A DNA stretch of 64,000 nt from Pseudidiomarina salinarum (GTDB lineage Bacteria; Pseudomonadota; Gammaproteobacteria; Enterobacterales; Alteromonadaceae), in the NCBI RefSeq assembly GCF_000753715.1, contig NZ_JPER01000004.1, positions 274,859 to 338,858 of the forward strand, in the 5' to 3' direction. Below, piece after piece: positions 15,970-25,428 of this stretch. The position numbers and the translations under genes are program-made. The notes below the pieces were generated by a model. That model did not search any database and was not told the DNA's origin. It saw only the letters and a program-made list of their open reading frames with translations. Positions within the stretch are counted from its first letter, which is position 1, and every line of letters begins with the position of its first letter.

Positions 15970-18900
15970 TTATTCGGTATCCAGCCAGTCGACTTTATCC
16001 ATCTTCCGGATAACCACGAACTCATCGCGGTTGCAGCCCACTGTGCCGTAATAGTTAAAGCCATAGGCTTGTTGCGCGTAACCACCAATCATGTGGGTCG
16101 GCTTCATCACCGCCCGCGTTACTGAGTTGTGGATACCGCCGCGCGTTCCGGTCAATTCCGAACCGGGGATGTTCACTAAGCGCTCCTGGGCGTGATACAT
16201 CATGCTCATACCTTCCGGAACCCGCTGAGAAACAACCGCCCGGGCACTGATTGAACCGTTGACGTTGAAGATTTCGATCCAGTCGTTATCTTCAATGCCG
16301 GCTGCCTTGGCATCGATTTCGCTCATCCAGACAATCGGACCACCGCGTGACAGCGTCAGCATGAGCAGATTTTCTGAATAGGTGCTGTGGATACCCCATT
16401 TCTGGTGCGGGGTGATCCAGTTCAGTACGATTTCTTTATTGCCATTGCTGTTCTTGTTCAGCACCGGTTGCACTGTCTTCAGGTTAATCGGCGGCTTATA
16501 GGCACATAAGGTTTCACCGAAATCGCGCATCCATTCATGATCCTGATAGAACTGCTGCCGGCCGGTGAGGGTCCGCCATGGAATCATTTCATGCACGTTG
16601 GTGTAACCCGCGTTATACGACACATGCTCATCTTCCAGGCCTGACCAGGTTGGCGAAGAGATGATCTTGCGTGGCTGCGCCACGATGTCGCGGAAGCGAA
16701 TCTTCTCGTCTTCTTTTGGCTTCGCCAGATGGGTGTGATCCCGTCCGGTCTGCTCACCCAGCGCGGCCCAGGCTTTCACCGCCACGTGACCGTTGGTCTC
16801 CGGCGCCAGCGACAGGATGACTTCACAGGCGTCAATGGCACTGTCGATAATCGGCCGGCCTTTATTCGCCCCTTCCTCATGGTGAACCCGGTTCAACTTG
16901 CCGAGGAAATCGACTTCCTCCTGGGTGTCCCAGTTGATGCCCTTGCCACCGTTACCTAACTTATCCATAAGTGGGCCAAGCGAGGTGAAGCGGTGGTAGG
17001 TATTCGGGTAATCCCGTTCCACCACGGTAATATTTGGCATGGTCACGCCTGGAATAGCCTCACACTCACCTTTCCACCAGGCTTTAACGCCGTATGGCTG
17101 CGCCATTTCACCGGCCGAGTCGTGCATGATCGGGGTGGTCACGACGTCTTGCTCAACGCCCAGGTGACCGTTACAGACCTTTGAGAATTCTTTCGTGATG
17201 CCTTTAAAGATTTCCCAGTCGCTACGCGCTTCCCACACCGGATCCACGGCCGCAGTCAGCGGATGAATAAACGGATGCATATCCGAAGTATTCATGTCGT
17301 CTTTTTCGTACCAGGTCGCGGTTGGCAGCACGATGTCTGAATACAGACAGGTTGTTGACATCCGGAAGTCCAGCGTCACCCACAGGTCCACTTTGCCTTC
17401 AGCGCCTTTCTCTACCCATTCGACATCTTCCGGCAGCTTGCCGCCCAACTCGCCCAGGTTGTCACCAAAGGTTTTGTGGGTGGTGCCCAGGAAGTGCTTG
17501 AGCATGTATTCATGGCCTTTACCTGATGAACCCAGCAGATTAGAGCGCCACACAAACATAATGCGCGGGAAGTTCTGCGGACTATCAGGCTGAGTACAGG
17601 CGAAAGGTACATCGCCACTTTTCAGCTGTTCAACCAGGTACGCTTTAACTTCTTTACCGGCTGCTTTGGCTTTGTCGGCAATGGTCAGCGGGTTTACGCC
17701 CAGCTGCGGCGCAGACGGCAACCAGCCCATGCGCTCGGCGCGGGTGTTGTAGTCAATAATGGAGCTTTTCCATTTGTTTTTATCGGCCAGAGGCGACACC
17801 ACTTCGCTCATATCCAGCTTCTCATAACGCCATTGGCTGGAATGGTTATAGAAGAATGAGGTGCCGTTCATCTGGCGTGGTGGACGCTGCCAGTCCAGAC
17901 CGAATGCCAGCGGCTGCCAGCCGGTCTGCGGACGCAGTTTTTCCTGGCCGACGTAGTGGGCCCAGCCACCACCGCTCTGGCCGATACAACCACACATCAT
18001 CAGCATGTTGATCAGACCACGGTAGCTCATATCCATGTGGTACCAGTGGTTAATCGCGGCACCGACAATAATCATTGAACGACCTTTGGTCTTGTCCGCA
18101 TTGCGACCGAACTCAGTAGCGATGCGAATCACATCAGCCGGTTTCACCCCGGTAATTTGCTCCTGCCAGGCCGGCGTATAAGGCACGTCATCATCGTAAC
18201 TCTGTGCCCGATTTTCGTCGTTGATACCGTTATCCACGCCGTATTGAGCCAGCATCAGGTCAAATACAGTGGCTACCAGCGTCGTTTCACCGTTAGCCAA
18301 TTCGATGCGCTTAGCCGGAATTTTGCGGATCTGCACTTCATCATGATGGGTATGCTGGAAGTACTCATACTCATGCGGAGCAGAGCCAAAATACGGGAAG
18401 CCAACTTCAACGATTTCATCGTGGCTGTCTTTTAAGGTCAGGGCCAGCTTCAGATCGCCCTTGCCATCTTTCTGTTCCAGGTTCCATTTGCCTTTTTGTC
18501 CCCAGCGGTAACCAATGGCACCGTTCGGGCTGGTCAGACGTTGATCATCTTCATTGATCGCGATGGTTTTCCAGTCCGGGTTGTTTGCTTCGCCCAGATT
18601 GTCGACCAGATCCGCGGCGCGCAGGAAGCGGCCCTGGTTCAGCACTTTTTCACCCGGCTCCAGCATGACCAGCATCGGCATGTCGGTATAACGACGTACG
18701 TAGTCGTTAAAGTAGCTGCTTGGCTTGTTAACGTAGAACTCTTTCAGGATCACGTGGCCGAACGCCATGGCTAACGCCGAGTCAGTACCCTGACGCGGTG
18801 ACAACCAGGTATCACCAAACTTCGAGGCTTCCGAGTAGTCTGAGGTAATGACACAGGTTTTGGTGCCTTTGTAACGAACTTCGGTCAGGAAGTGCGCATC

Positions 18901-19689
18901 TGGGGTACGGGTCTGCGGCACGTTTGAGCCCCAGACAATAATGTAATTTGAGTTGTACCAGTCAGCTGATTCCGGCACATCCGTTTGCTCGCCCCAAACC
19001 TGTGGTGAGGCTGGCGGCAGGTCACAATACCAGTCATAGAAGCTCAGGCAGTTACCGCCGATCAGCGACAGATAACGAGAGCCAGCGGCGTAAGACACCA
19101 TGGACATTGCCGGGATTGGCGAAAAGCCGTTGATCCGGTCGGGCCCATAGGTTTTTGCGGTGTATACGTTCGAAGCGGCGATCAGCTCGTTTACTTCTTC
19201 CCAGCTGGCGCGCACGAAGCCGCCTAAGCCACGGCGTTCTTTGTAGCTCTTGGCTTTCACCGGATCGCTGACAATCGATTCCCAGGCATCCACCGGGTCA
19301 GGGTGCTGCTCTTTGGCTTCGCGCCACAGCTTCATCAGTTGCTGCCGCATCTTCGGATATTTCAGCCGGTTGGCACTGTAGATGTACCATGAATAGCTGG
19401 CGCCACGCGGGCAACCACGTGGTTCATGGTTAGGCAGGTCGGGCCGGGTGCGAGGATAGTCAGTTTGCTGAGTCTCCCAGGTCACCAGACCATCTTTCAC
19501 GTAAATCTTCCAGCTACAGGAGCCGGTGCAGTTTACGCCGTGCGTCGAGCGCACAACTTTGTCGTGCTGCCAGCGCTGGCGATACCCTTTTTCCCAGGCA
19601 CGATCCTGGTCAGTGGTCATGCCATGGCCATCAGCAAATGATTCTTTACGGATTTTGAAAAACCGCAATTTGTCGAGTAGGTGACTCAT
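15970..19689 (-). CDS. narG: Respiratory nitrate reductase alpha subunit NarG (Mo-bisMGD)
   Basis: A 1239-residue catalytic subunit that reduces nitrate to nitrite on the cytoplasmic face. The N-terminal cluster site is HGVNCTGSC with the distal cysteine in PRGCPRGASY, histidine being the first ligand as in membrane-bound Nar. The Mo-ligating aspartate region reads WYNSNYIIVWGSNVPQTR. The ATG at 19689 (MSHLLDKLRFFK) has AGGAG upstream and is preferred to an upstream TTG at 19695. No twin-arginine export signal is present, as expected for NarG. The divergent gap to narX carries a NarL 7-2-7 site. Confidence 0.97.
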   Translation of the reverse strand: MSHLLDKLRFFKIRKESFADGHGMTTDQDRAWEKGYRQRWQHDKVVRSTHGVNCTGSCSWKIYVKDGLVTWETQQTDYPRTRPDLPNHEPRGCPRGASYSWYIYSANRLKYPKMRQQLMKLWREAKEQHPDPVDAWESIVSDPVKAKSYKERRGLGGFVRASWEEVNELIAASNVYTAKTYGPDRINGFSPIPAMSMVSYAAGSRYLSLIGGNCLSFYDWYCDLPPASPQVWGEQTDVPESADWYNSNYIIVWGSNVPQTRTPDAHFLTEVRYKGTKTCVITSDYSEASKFGDTWLSPRQGTDSALAMAFGHVILKEFYVNKPSSYFNDYVRRYTDMPMLVMLEPGEKVLNQGRFLRAADLVDNLGEANNPDWKTIAINEDDQRLTSPNGAIGYRWGQKGKWNLEQKDGKGDLKLALTLKDSHDEIVEVGFPYFGSAPHEYEYFQHTHHDEVQIRKIPAKRIELANGETTLVATVFDLMLAQYGVDNGINDENRAQSYDDDVPYTPAWQEQITGVKPADVIRIATEFGRNADKTKGRSMIIVGAAINHWYHMDMSYRGLINMLMMCGCIGQSGGGWAHYVGQEKLRPQTGWQPLAFGLDWQRPPRQMNGTSFFYNHSSQWRYEKLDMSEVVSPLADKNKWKSSIIDYNTRAERMGWLPSAPQLGVNPLTIADKAKAAGKEVKAYLVEQLKSGDVPFACTQPDSPQNFPRIMFVWRSNLLGSSGKGHEYMLKHFLGTTHKTFGDNLGELGGKLPEDVEWVEKGAEGKVDLWVTLDFRMSTTCLYSDIVLPTATWYEKDDMNTSDMHPFIHPLTAAVDPVWEARSDWEIFKGITKEFSKVCNGHLGVEQDVVTTPIMHDSAGEMAQPYGVKAWWKGECEAIPGVTMPNITVVERDYPNTYHRFTSLGPLMDKLGNGGKGINWDTQEEVDFLGKLNRVHHEEGANKGRPIIDSAIDACEVILSLAPETNGHVAVKAWAALGEQTGRDHTHLAKPKEDEKIRFRDIVAQPRKIISSPTWSGLEDEHVSYNAGYTNVHEMIPWRTLTGRQQFYQDHEWMRDFGETLCAYKPPINLKTVQPVLNKNSNGNKEIVLNWITPHQKWGIHSTYSENLLMLTLSRGGPIVWMSEIDAKAAGIEDNDWIEIFNVNGSISARAVVSQRVPEGMSMMYHAQERLVNIPGSELTGTRGGIHNSVTRAVMKPTHMIGGYAQQAYGFNYYGTVGCNRDEFVVIRKMDKVDWLDTE

Positions 19690-19990
19690 CCTCAAACTCC
19701 TGGTCTATGTCGATACAGGGCTAATTCTGAACAAGTCTGCGATATAAAGCTACGCCCCCAATTGGCGGAAAACTATAGGTAATACAGTAATTTACCTACA
19801 AGTAGGTAGATGCTTATCACGCTAAACCATTGTTTTTTATGTGATCGCAAAAATGGGGGTAGGAGGATTCTGCCGGGCGAGTACAAAAGAGGTAGCCCGT
19901 ATTACTCTAAACCTTAGTGCGAAGGGATAGATTTACAGTTAAACTATGCATCGGTTGTTTTTTAATCTCTGCAGAAGATGTAAAGGTATT
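19690..19990. promoter_or_regulatory. narG-narX divergent regulatory region
   Basis: This 301-nt gap carries no gene I can support; an in-frame upstream extension of narX to 19946 lacks a ribosome site. It contains a NarL heptamer ATAGGTA at 19775-19781 and a paired site at 19793-19808. I could not find a good FNR match, only an AT-rich segment around 19828-19850. Confidence 0.6.
19793..19808 (-). promoter_or_regulatory. NarL/NarP 7-2-7 site upstream of narG
   Basis: TACCTAC-AA-GTAGGTA is a perfect inverted pair of NarL-type heptamers separated by 2 bp, the arrangement bound by phosphorylated NarL or NarP. It lies 104-119 nt before the narG ATG, with another single heptamer between it and the gene. 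Confidence 0.8.
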
Positions 19991-21802
19991 ATGCGGCAAG
20001 TTTCAATCGTTACCCGAATCGGTGTGGCCCTGGGCTGCATGGTAGCTCTCACCATAGGTACACTGCTGGCGTCCTACTGGCTTTCCGAAAAAGCTGATCA
20101 AGATGCCATGGCAATCAACGTGGCGGGATCATTGCGCATGCAAAGCTACCGCTACAGTTGGTTTCAGCTCCATCAACCCAATAGCCCCGCGGCCGCCGAA
20201 GTGGCAACAACCCTTGATGAACGTTGGTCGCATTTTGTTTTTAACCGGTTTACCGAAGAGGCGTCTGACCTTGGTGAGCAATTCCGTGAAGCCCGGCAAA
20301 GCTGGCTGGAGTTTGAGCAGCGCCTGGCCGCTGGTGAGATCACCTCCGCCAACCTGGAACGCTATTTACAGCCACGTATCGCGCAGCTTAACGATTTCGT
20401 CAGCGGTCTGCAGCAGGAAGCTGAGCGCCGCATCCGTGCTATTCGCCTGATTCAGGTGCTGTCACTGTTTTCGACTATCGGTCTGGCCTTCATTATTTTC
20501 TTCTGGCTTAAAACCCGGGTTCGTCAGCCTCTAACTATTCTGACTCAAGCCGCCCGCAGGGTGGCACAGGGCGATTTCACCTCGCGCGTGAGCCACCCGA
20601 TGTCCGACGAGCTGGGCGTACTGGCAAATACCCTGAACAAGATGAGCGATGCCATTGCCTATATGTACGGCAATCTGGAGAAGCGGGTGGATGAGCAAAC
20701 CAAAGCCATTCAGCAAAGTAATCAGCGACTACAATTTTTGTACGACACAGCACGCACCATAATTGAGCATTCGCCCGGCTACAACGACTTTACGGAGATC
20801 GTTGAAGGCCTGAAAAAAGCATCGCACATTGATGATCTGGAGCTCTGCCTGATCACGGAAACAGGTGACAAACCTTATATGCAGGTGCAGCCACAGAATG
20901 CCCCTGACGACCCGTGCGTCGGTGCCGACTGCGCCCAGTGTGTGAGTGCAGGTGGCGGCGTCAGCGTTATTGAAGGCCTTCGGGTTTATCGCTTCCCGCT
21001 GGAGCGCGACCAACGCTATTACGGTGTTCTGGTTGCCCGGCAGCCCGCAACGGAGCGGCTCGACGACTGGCAGCTACAATTACTGCAGTCAGTCACCGAT
21101 CAACTGGCGGTGGCGCTCAGCCTGAAACAGGAAGAAGCACAAGTGCGCCGCCTGGCGTTGATTCAGGAACGTACGGTCATAGCCCGCGAGTTGCACGATT
21201 CACTGGCGCAAGCCCTGTCTTATCTCAAAATTCAGGTTACCCGGCTGGATAAGGGCATCGCCAAAAACGATCAGGCCATCATTGACGATGTTTCCGGCGA
21301 ATTACGTGAAGGGCTTAATGCTGCCTACCGGCAGCTGCGCGAGTTATTAACGACCTTCCGTCTGAAAGTGGATGGTGCCGGACTGCTGCACGCCTTACAA
21401 ACTACAGTGAAGCAATTTTCCGAGCAGTCCAGCATGAATGTCAGGCTGGATTTCCAACTGGCGAATGCGCCGCTGGCGCCTCACGAAGAGATTCACCTGC
21501 TGCAGATCATCCGTGAGGCCTGCCAGAACGCTATCCATCACAGTCAGGGCGACGAAGTCGTTGTCAGGTTGCGGCAAGACCAGGAAGCGGGAATTGAGCT
21601 GGCTGTTGAAGATAACGGTATAGGTATTCCTGAGAGCGCCGAGAAACTGAATCATTATGGCCTGGCTATTATGCTTGAGCGAGCCCGCCATCTGGGCGGT
21701 GAATTGCAGATCACCCGCCGTCCGGAAGGTGGCACCGGGGTCTATTTCAGCTTCACGCCGGAATATATGCAGGAGCGCATCCCCGTCGCCATCGAACCCT
21801 GA
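19991..21802 (+). CDS. narX: Nitrate/nitrite sensor histidine kinase NarX
   Basis: A 603-residue membrane sensor kinase. The ATG at 19991 has AAAGG 5 nt upstream and is preferred to the ATG at 19946. Order of parts: first transmembrane helix about 8-30; periplasmic P-box AGSLRMQSYR near 45, which binds nitrate in NarX; a second helix near 150-175; a HAMP region; a central module with cysteines PCVGADCAQC; then the HisKA_3 box ARELHDSLAQALSYLK and the ATPase motif EDNGIGIP. It presumably phosphorylates the NarL encoded 1.6 kb downstream. Confidence 0.95.
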   Translation: MRQVSIVTRIGVALGCMVALTIGTLLASYWLSEKADQDAMAINVAGSLRMQSYRYSWFQLHQPNSPAAAEVATTLDERWSHFVFNRFTEEASDLGEQFREARQSWLEFEQRLAAGEITSANLERYLQPRIAQLNDFVSGLQQEAERRIRAIRLIQVLSLFSTIGLAFIIFFWLKTRVRQPLTILTQAARRVAQGDFTSRVSHPMSDELGVLANTLNKMSDAIAYMYGNLEKRVDEQTKAIQQSNQRLQFLYDTARTIIEHSPGYNDFTEIVEGLKKASHIDDLELCLITETGDKPYMQVQPQNAPDDPCVGADCAQCVSAGGGVSVIEGLRVYRFPLERDQRYYGVLVARQPATERLDDWQLQLLQSVTDQLAVALSLKQEEAQVRRLALIQERTVIARELHDSLAQALSYLKIQVTRLDKGIAKNDQAIIDDVSGELREGLNAAYRQLRELLTTFRLKVDGAGLLHALQTTVKQFSEQSSMNVRLDFQLANAPLAPHEEIHLLQIIREACQNAIHHSQGDEVVVRLRQDQEAGIELAVEDNGIGIPESAEKLNHYGLAIMLERARHLGGELQITRRPEGGTGVYFSFTPEYMQERIPVAIEP

Positions 21803-21811
21803 GTGCCGGAT

Positions 21812-23176
21812 CTAAGGGTTGTAAAATTCACTATGGCGCCGCAAATAAATCCAGTGGATAATTCCCGCACAGATAACATAAAACGCCGCAAATCCCAGCA
21901 AGGCAAAGGCTGGGGTCGCGGTGGCACTATGCAGGCTCCATAATAGCGGAATATAAATAGCGCCAGTGGAGGCCAACGCGACTACCCAACGCAATACCGT
22001 ACCCAGCTGTTCCGGCGGAAAGATCTCACTGATTGCTTTAAAGATTGCGCTGCTGGCGATGCCACTGGCAATAAAAATCAGCAGAAAAGCCAGAATATAG
22101 GATAAAAACGAGGTTTCGGGCGTGCGGCTATAAAACGCCTGATAAGCGACCAGCGCAGCGATGCTGCAGCCCACAGCCAGCGCCAGCGCACACCATTGGG
22201 CTACGCGCGCGCCACCGAATTGATCGGCCAGCCAGCCACCCAGCGGCCGCGCCAACACCCCCAGCAATGGTCCAATCCAGGCATAAGTCAGCGCGTTCGG
22301 TGCATGATCATTGCTGACCACCTGAATCAGTTCACCACCTTCCCAAACCCGGCTTAAACCGAACAGGAACTGCAGGCTCAGCGGAAAAGTGATAGCAAAA
22401 CCGATAAAAGAGCCAAAAGCCATGAGGTAAAGCAGCGCCATCAACCAGGTATGTTTGTTGCGGAAAATAAGATACCGGGCGAAAGATCTGGTGCGGCGCG
22501 GCACGTACATTGGTGCGGATGACGACCATAGCGGAACTTGCCGCAGGACAATGATCACCAGCAACGCCAACGCCATGAACCAGCCCACGTTAGCCAGCCA
22601 CATGGGCGTCCCCGCTGCAATATTACCAAGCATATTGCCCGTGGCTGCGCGGGTGGTCCAGGGCATCCCGCTGAGTTCACCCGCCCAGGGCATGGCAGTG
22701 AGTACCGGCACACTCACCTGAGCAAGAATAATGCCGATACCAAGCACGCTGGCATTCACGCCCAGACACCAGCCCAACTGCGAGCGCTGGTGCTGCGGCG
22801 TATCGCCCAGCGCCATAAACTGCGCACCACCAAGACCACAGATAAACGCCAGCAGTAGCAGGCTGCTATAACTGATAGTGCTATCCTGCAACAACCAGAT
22901 GAGGCCGATAGCAGGAATCAATAGTAATACAGTCGCGGCTTGCGCGAAGCTGGCCTGCATCGCCTTGTCGCCAAGCGCGAACAACAGCAGGTGGGCCAGG
23001 GTTGCGGCCACGCCCGACAGCGCCAGCAGACCAAACAACTGGCTTACAGTAAACTCTGGCATAGCGGCTGACAGCAATACCACGAGCACACTCCAGCTCA
23101 TCCACATGGCGGTGCCTGTAATGATGGACGCTGTGGTTAATTTGTCGAGTACGAGCGGCGTTGTCGTAGCCTGCAT
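21812..23176 (-). CDS. NarK-type nitrate/nitrite MFS transporter, third paralogue
   Basis: A 454-residue twelve-helix MFS protein between narX and narL but on the opposite strand. The helix GSFIGFAITFPLSLQF is the nitrate-signature helix of NarK-type porters, and GGWLADQFGGARVAQW is the matching MFS loop. It is divergent in sequence from the two porters at the left edge. Its promoter region, shared with narL, carries a NarL 7-2-7 site. It converges on narX with a 9-nt gap. Confidence 0.85.
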   Translation of the reverse strand: MQATTTPLVLDKLTTASIITGTAMWMSWSVLVVLLSAAMPEFTVSQLFGLLALSGVAATLAHLLLFALGDKAMQASFAQAATVLLLIPAIGLIWLLQDSTISYSSLLLLAFICGLGGAQFMALGDTPQHQRSQLGWCLGVNASVLGIGIILAQVSVPVLTAMPWAGELSGMPWTTRAATGNMLGNIAAGTPMWLANVGWFMALALLVIIVLRQVPLWSSSAPMYVPRRTRSFARYLIFRNKHTWLMALLYLMAFGSFIGFAITFPLSLQFLFGLSRVWEGGELIQVVSNDHAPNALTYAWIGPLLGVLARPLGGWLADQFGGARVAQWCALALAVGCSIAALVAYQAFYSRTPETSFLSYILAFLLIFIASGIASSAIFKAISEIFPPEQLGTVLRWVVALASTGAIYIPLLWSLHSATATPAFALLGFAAFYVICAGIIHWIYLRRHSEFYNP

Positions 23177-23284
23177 AGTGCGTTCACTTTACTTCTGATC
23201 CTGATGCTGAACTTTGCCGCCTGACGGGCTTTACAGCAAGCCAACGGAAGAGTTAAGAAAGCGGGTATTAAGTGGCAGCCGGGC

Positions 23285-23300
23285 TACCCACAAATGGGTA
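23285..23300. promoter_or_regulatory. NarL/NarP 7-2-7 site between the porter and narL
   Basis: TACCCAC-AA-ATGGGTA is an inverted pair of good NarL heptamers with 2-bp spacing. It lies 109 nt upstream of the minus-strand porter ATG and 140 nt upstream of narL, so it may control the porter, autoregulate narL, or both. Confidence 0.75.
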
Positions 23301-23439
23301 TTAATTTATTTATGTGATTGTTTATTATGCGCTTTTATTTTTACGCTTGATCGCCCCCTTCAGGTAACCGGCGGATCCACAAATGCGTGACCACACATTT
23401 TGTGCAAAAATAGGACACAGAAATCAAAGGAGAACAGTT

Positions 23440-24096
23440 ATGTCCCATGCACCTTCCAGCATTATGCTTGTCGATGACCATCCGCTATTGCGTAAAGGTC
23501 TCAAGCAGCTTATCTCGTTAGAAGATGGGCTTGAAGTGGTCGCCGAATGCAGTAACGGCAAAGATGCGATCGGTAAAGCGGTCGAACTGGATCCTGATTT
23601 AATTATTCTTGATCTCAATATGCAGGGAATGGATGGTCTTGAGACCCTCAAGCGCATGCGCGATGAAGGCGTGACCTCACGGATCGTCATGCTGACGGTA
23701 TCGGATGCTGATGAAGATGTGGTGGCAGCGATTACCAATGGTGCTGATGGCTACTTACTGAAGGACACGGATCCGGAACTGCTGCTTGAGCAAATTCAGC
23801 GGGCAATCGAAGGCAAAATGGTACTGAGCGAAGTCATCACCGAAGTGCTGGCTACTGCGTTGCGCCGTCCGTCCCGCCAGGAGCCGGCCAAGCTCGATAG
23901 CCTGACCAATCGTGAGCATGAAATCCTGAGCCTGATTGCCAAAGGAATGAGCAATAAGGTCATCGCCCGCGAACTGGATATCTCAGATGGCACCGTCAAA
24001 GTTCACGTGAAGCATTTGCTCAAAAAACTGGGCTTACGTTCACGGGTTGAAGCCGCGGTCTGGATGGTCAACAAACAAGGTGGCAGCAATGTCTGA
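23440..24096 (+). CDS. narL: Nitrate/nitrite response regulator NarL
   Basis: A 218-residue two-component regulator with a receiver domain and a LuxR-type DNA-binding domain. Acidic pocket MLVDDHPLLRKG, phospho-acceptor aspartate in IILDLNMQGMDG, then the helix-turn-helix LTNREHEILSLIAKGMSN with IARELDISDGTVKVHVKH. The ATG at 23440 has AGGAGA 7 nt before it; the frame is open upstream to 23383 but that lacks a ribosome site. Its stop overlaps the moeA start by 8 nt, so the regulator and a cofactor gene are translationally coupled. Confidence 0.95.
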   Translation: MSHAPSSIMLVDDHPLLRKGLKQLISLEDGLEVVAECSNGKDAIGKAVELDPDLIILDLNMQGMDGLETLKRMRDEGVTSRIVMLTVSDADEDVVAAITNGADGYLLKDTDPELLLEQIQRAIEGKMVLSEVITEVLATALRRPSRQEPAKLDSLTNREHEILSLIAKGMSNKVIARELDISDGTVKVHVKHLLKKLGLRSRVEAAVWMVNKQGGSNV

Positions 24097-25312
24097 TCAG
24101 GCTCGCTGGCTGAGTCTGCCAGACGCTCTTGAAGCCATTAGAAAGACCGTATCCCCCCACACAGATCAGGTGACAGTCCCACTCATACACGCCTTGGATA
24201 AGGTCGCCGCGCAACAGATCGCGGCGCCGCTGGATGTGCCGGGCTACGATAACTCAGCGATGGACGGTTACGCCGTAATCGCCGCTGACGCGAACACGGG
24301 CAGCACACTGGAAATCATTGGTGAAGCCCTCGCCGGTCATCCTTTTGCTGGCGAGATCAAAGCTGGCAGCTGCGTTCGTATTATGACCGGCGCCATGCTC
24401 CCTGCTGGCGCTGATGCCGTCATCATGCAGGAACAAACCAGTAGCAGCGGCCAAAGCATTGTTTGCGGATCCCCCCTGATCGAAGGCGACAATATCCGCC
24501 TGGCTGGCAGCGACCTGACCGCCGGTGAAACCATTATCCATGCCGGGCAGCGTCTACGCCCGGTCGATATCGGTTTGCTGGCGTCGATGGGGATTGCCGA
24601 AGTAATGGTCAACAAACCCCTTACAGTGGCCACATTTTCCACCGGTGATGAGCTGGTGCCTCCGGGTCAGCCGCTGCAGAGCGGACAAATTTATGACAGC
24701 AACCGCTACACTATTCAGGCCATGCTCTCGCGCCTGGACATTGACGTGGTTGACCTGGGACTCGTCAGAGATGACCCTGATGCCATCGCCGCAACCTTTA
24801 AAAAAGCGATGGAACAGGCCGACGTGATTATTACCAGCGCCGGGGTTTCCGTTGGCGATGCTGACTACACCAAAGAAGTCATGGAACAACTCGGCGAGAT
24901 TAATTTCTGGAAGATTGCCATGAAGCCTGGCAAGCCATTCGCTTTTGGCAAGCTCGGTAACTGCTGGTTCTGCGGCCTGCCCGGTAATCCGGTGGCAGCA
25001 GTGGTGACCCTTAACCAGATTGTACAGCCATTGCTGCGCTATCTGGCCGGTGAGAACTGGCCTGAACCGACCGTGTACCGTGCTGTTGCCAGCAAGCCGA
25101 TGCGTAAAAAACCTGGCCGGGCCGACTTTCAGCGCGGCTGGCTGGAACAACTCGGTGAACGGCTGGAAGCCAGCCCGGTGGGTTCGCAAAGTTCAGGGGT
25201 CTTGAGTTCGGTTGCCAACGCAAACTGCTTTATTCTGTTAGAGCAGGATCGCGGCAATGTCGAAGCTGGTGAAATCGTTACCGTACTGCCTTTCGATCGG
25301 CTGCTGCAATAG
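24089..25312 (+). CDS. moeA: Molybdopterin molybdenumtransferase MoeA
   Basis: A 407-residue enzyme that inserts molybdate into adenylylated molybdopterin, near the usual 411. The signature DNSAMDGYAV lies near residue 55, then GDELVPPGQ, and the MPT-binding block SAGVSVGDADYT with GLPGNPVA. The ATG at 24089 overlaps the narL stop (ATGTCTGA). It is not in the main moa operon but follows narL, linking cofactor completion to nitrate signalling. A strong hairpin lies between it and the next gene. Confidence 0.95.
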   Translation: MSDQARWLSLPDALEAIRKTVSPHTDQVTVPLIHALDKVAAQQIAAPLDVPGYDNSAMDGYAVIAADANTGSTLEIIGEALAGHPFAGEIKAGSCVRIMTGAMLPAGADAVIMQEQTSSSGQSIVCGSPLIEGDNIRLAGSDLTAGETIIHAGQRLRPVDIGLLASMGIAEVMVNKPLTVATFSTGDELVPPGQPLQSGQIYDSNRYTIQAMLSRLDIDVVDLGLVRDDPDAIAATFKKAMEQADVIITSAGVSVGDADYTKEVMEQLGEINFWKIAMKPGKPFAFGKLGNCWFCGLPGNPVAAVVTLNQIVQPLLRYLAGENWPEPTVYRAVASKPMRKKPGRADFQRGWLEQLGERLEASPVGSQSSGVLSSVANANCFILLEQDRGNVEAGEIVTVLPFDRLLQ

Positions 25313-25369
25313 CACTGACACCATTATTCATGCAGTAACTCCGGCGCCCTTGATCGCCGTCAATGTCTC

Positions 25370-25416
25370 TGCCCGGCTGACAGCACACACTGGTGTGCAA
25401 ACCAGTCAGCCGGGCA
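25370..25416 (+). repeat. Nested hairpin immediately upstream of the decarboxylase gene
   Basis: Twelve-base arms 25370-25381 and 25405-25416 (TGCCCGGCTGAC and its exact complement) enclose a second hairpin GCACAC/GTGTGC at 25383-25398. The outer arm ends at the AGGA ribosome site of the next gene, 12 nt before its ATG. There is no T-run, so it looks more like a 5' leader structure or a moeA message end than a standard terminator. Confidence 0.65.
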
Positions 25417-25428
25417 GGAAAAGCCACT

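Noticed and set aside
19828..19850. ATGTGATCGCAAAA in the narG-narX gap as FNR or CRP site
   Set aside because: One half resembles TGTGA but the partner half is absent at the right spacing for either factor.
21795..21820. AACCCT/AGGGTT inverted repeat at the narX-porter junction as terminator
   Set aside because: Arms are only 6 bp with a 14-nt loop and no T-run.
23340..23360. CTTGATCGCCCCC upstream of narL as an FNR box
   Set aside because: Second half-site does not fit the consensus.
25321..25368. TTGATCGCCG near 25350 as an FNR box for the decarboxylase
   Set aside because: Only the first half-site matches; the second half lacks ATCAA.
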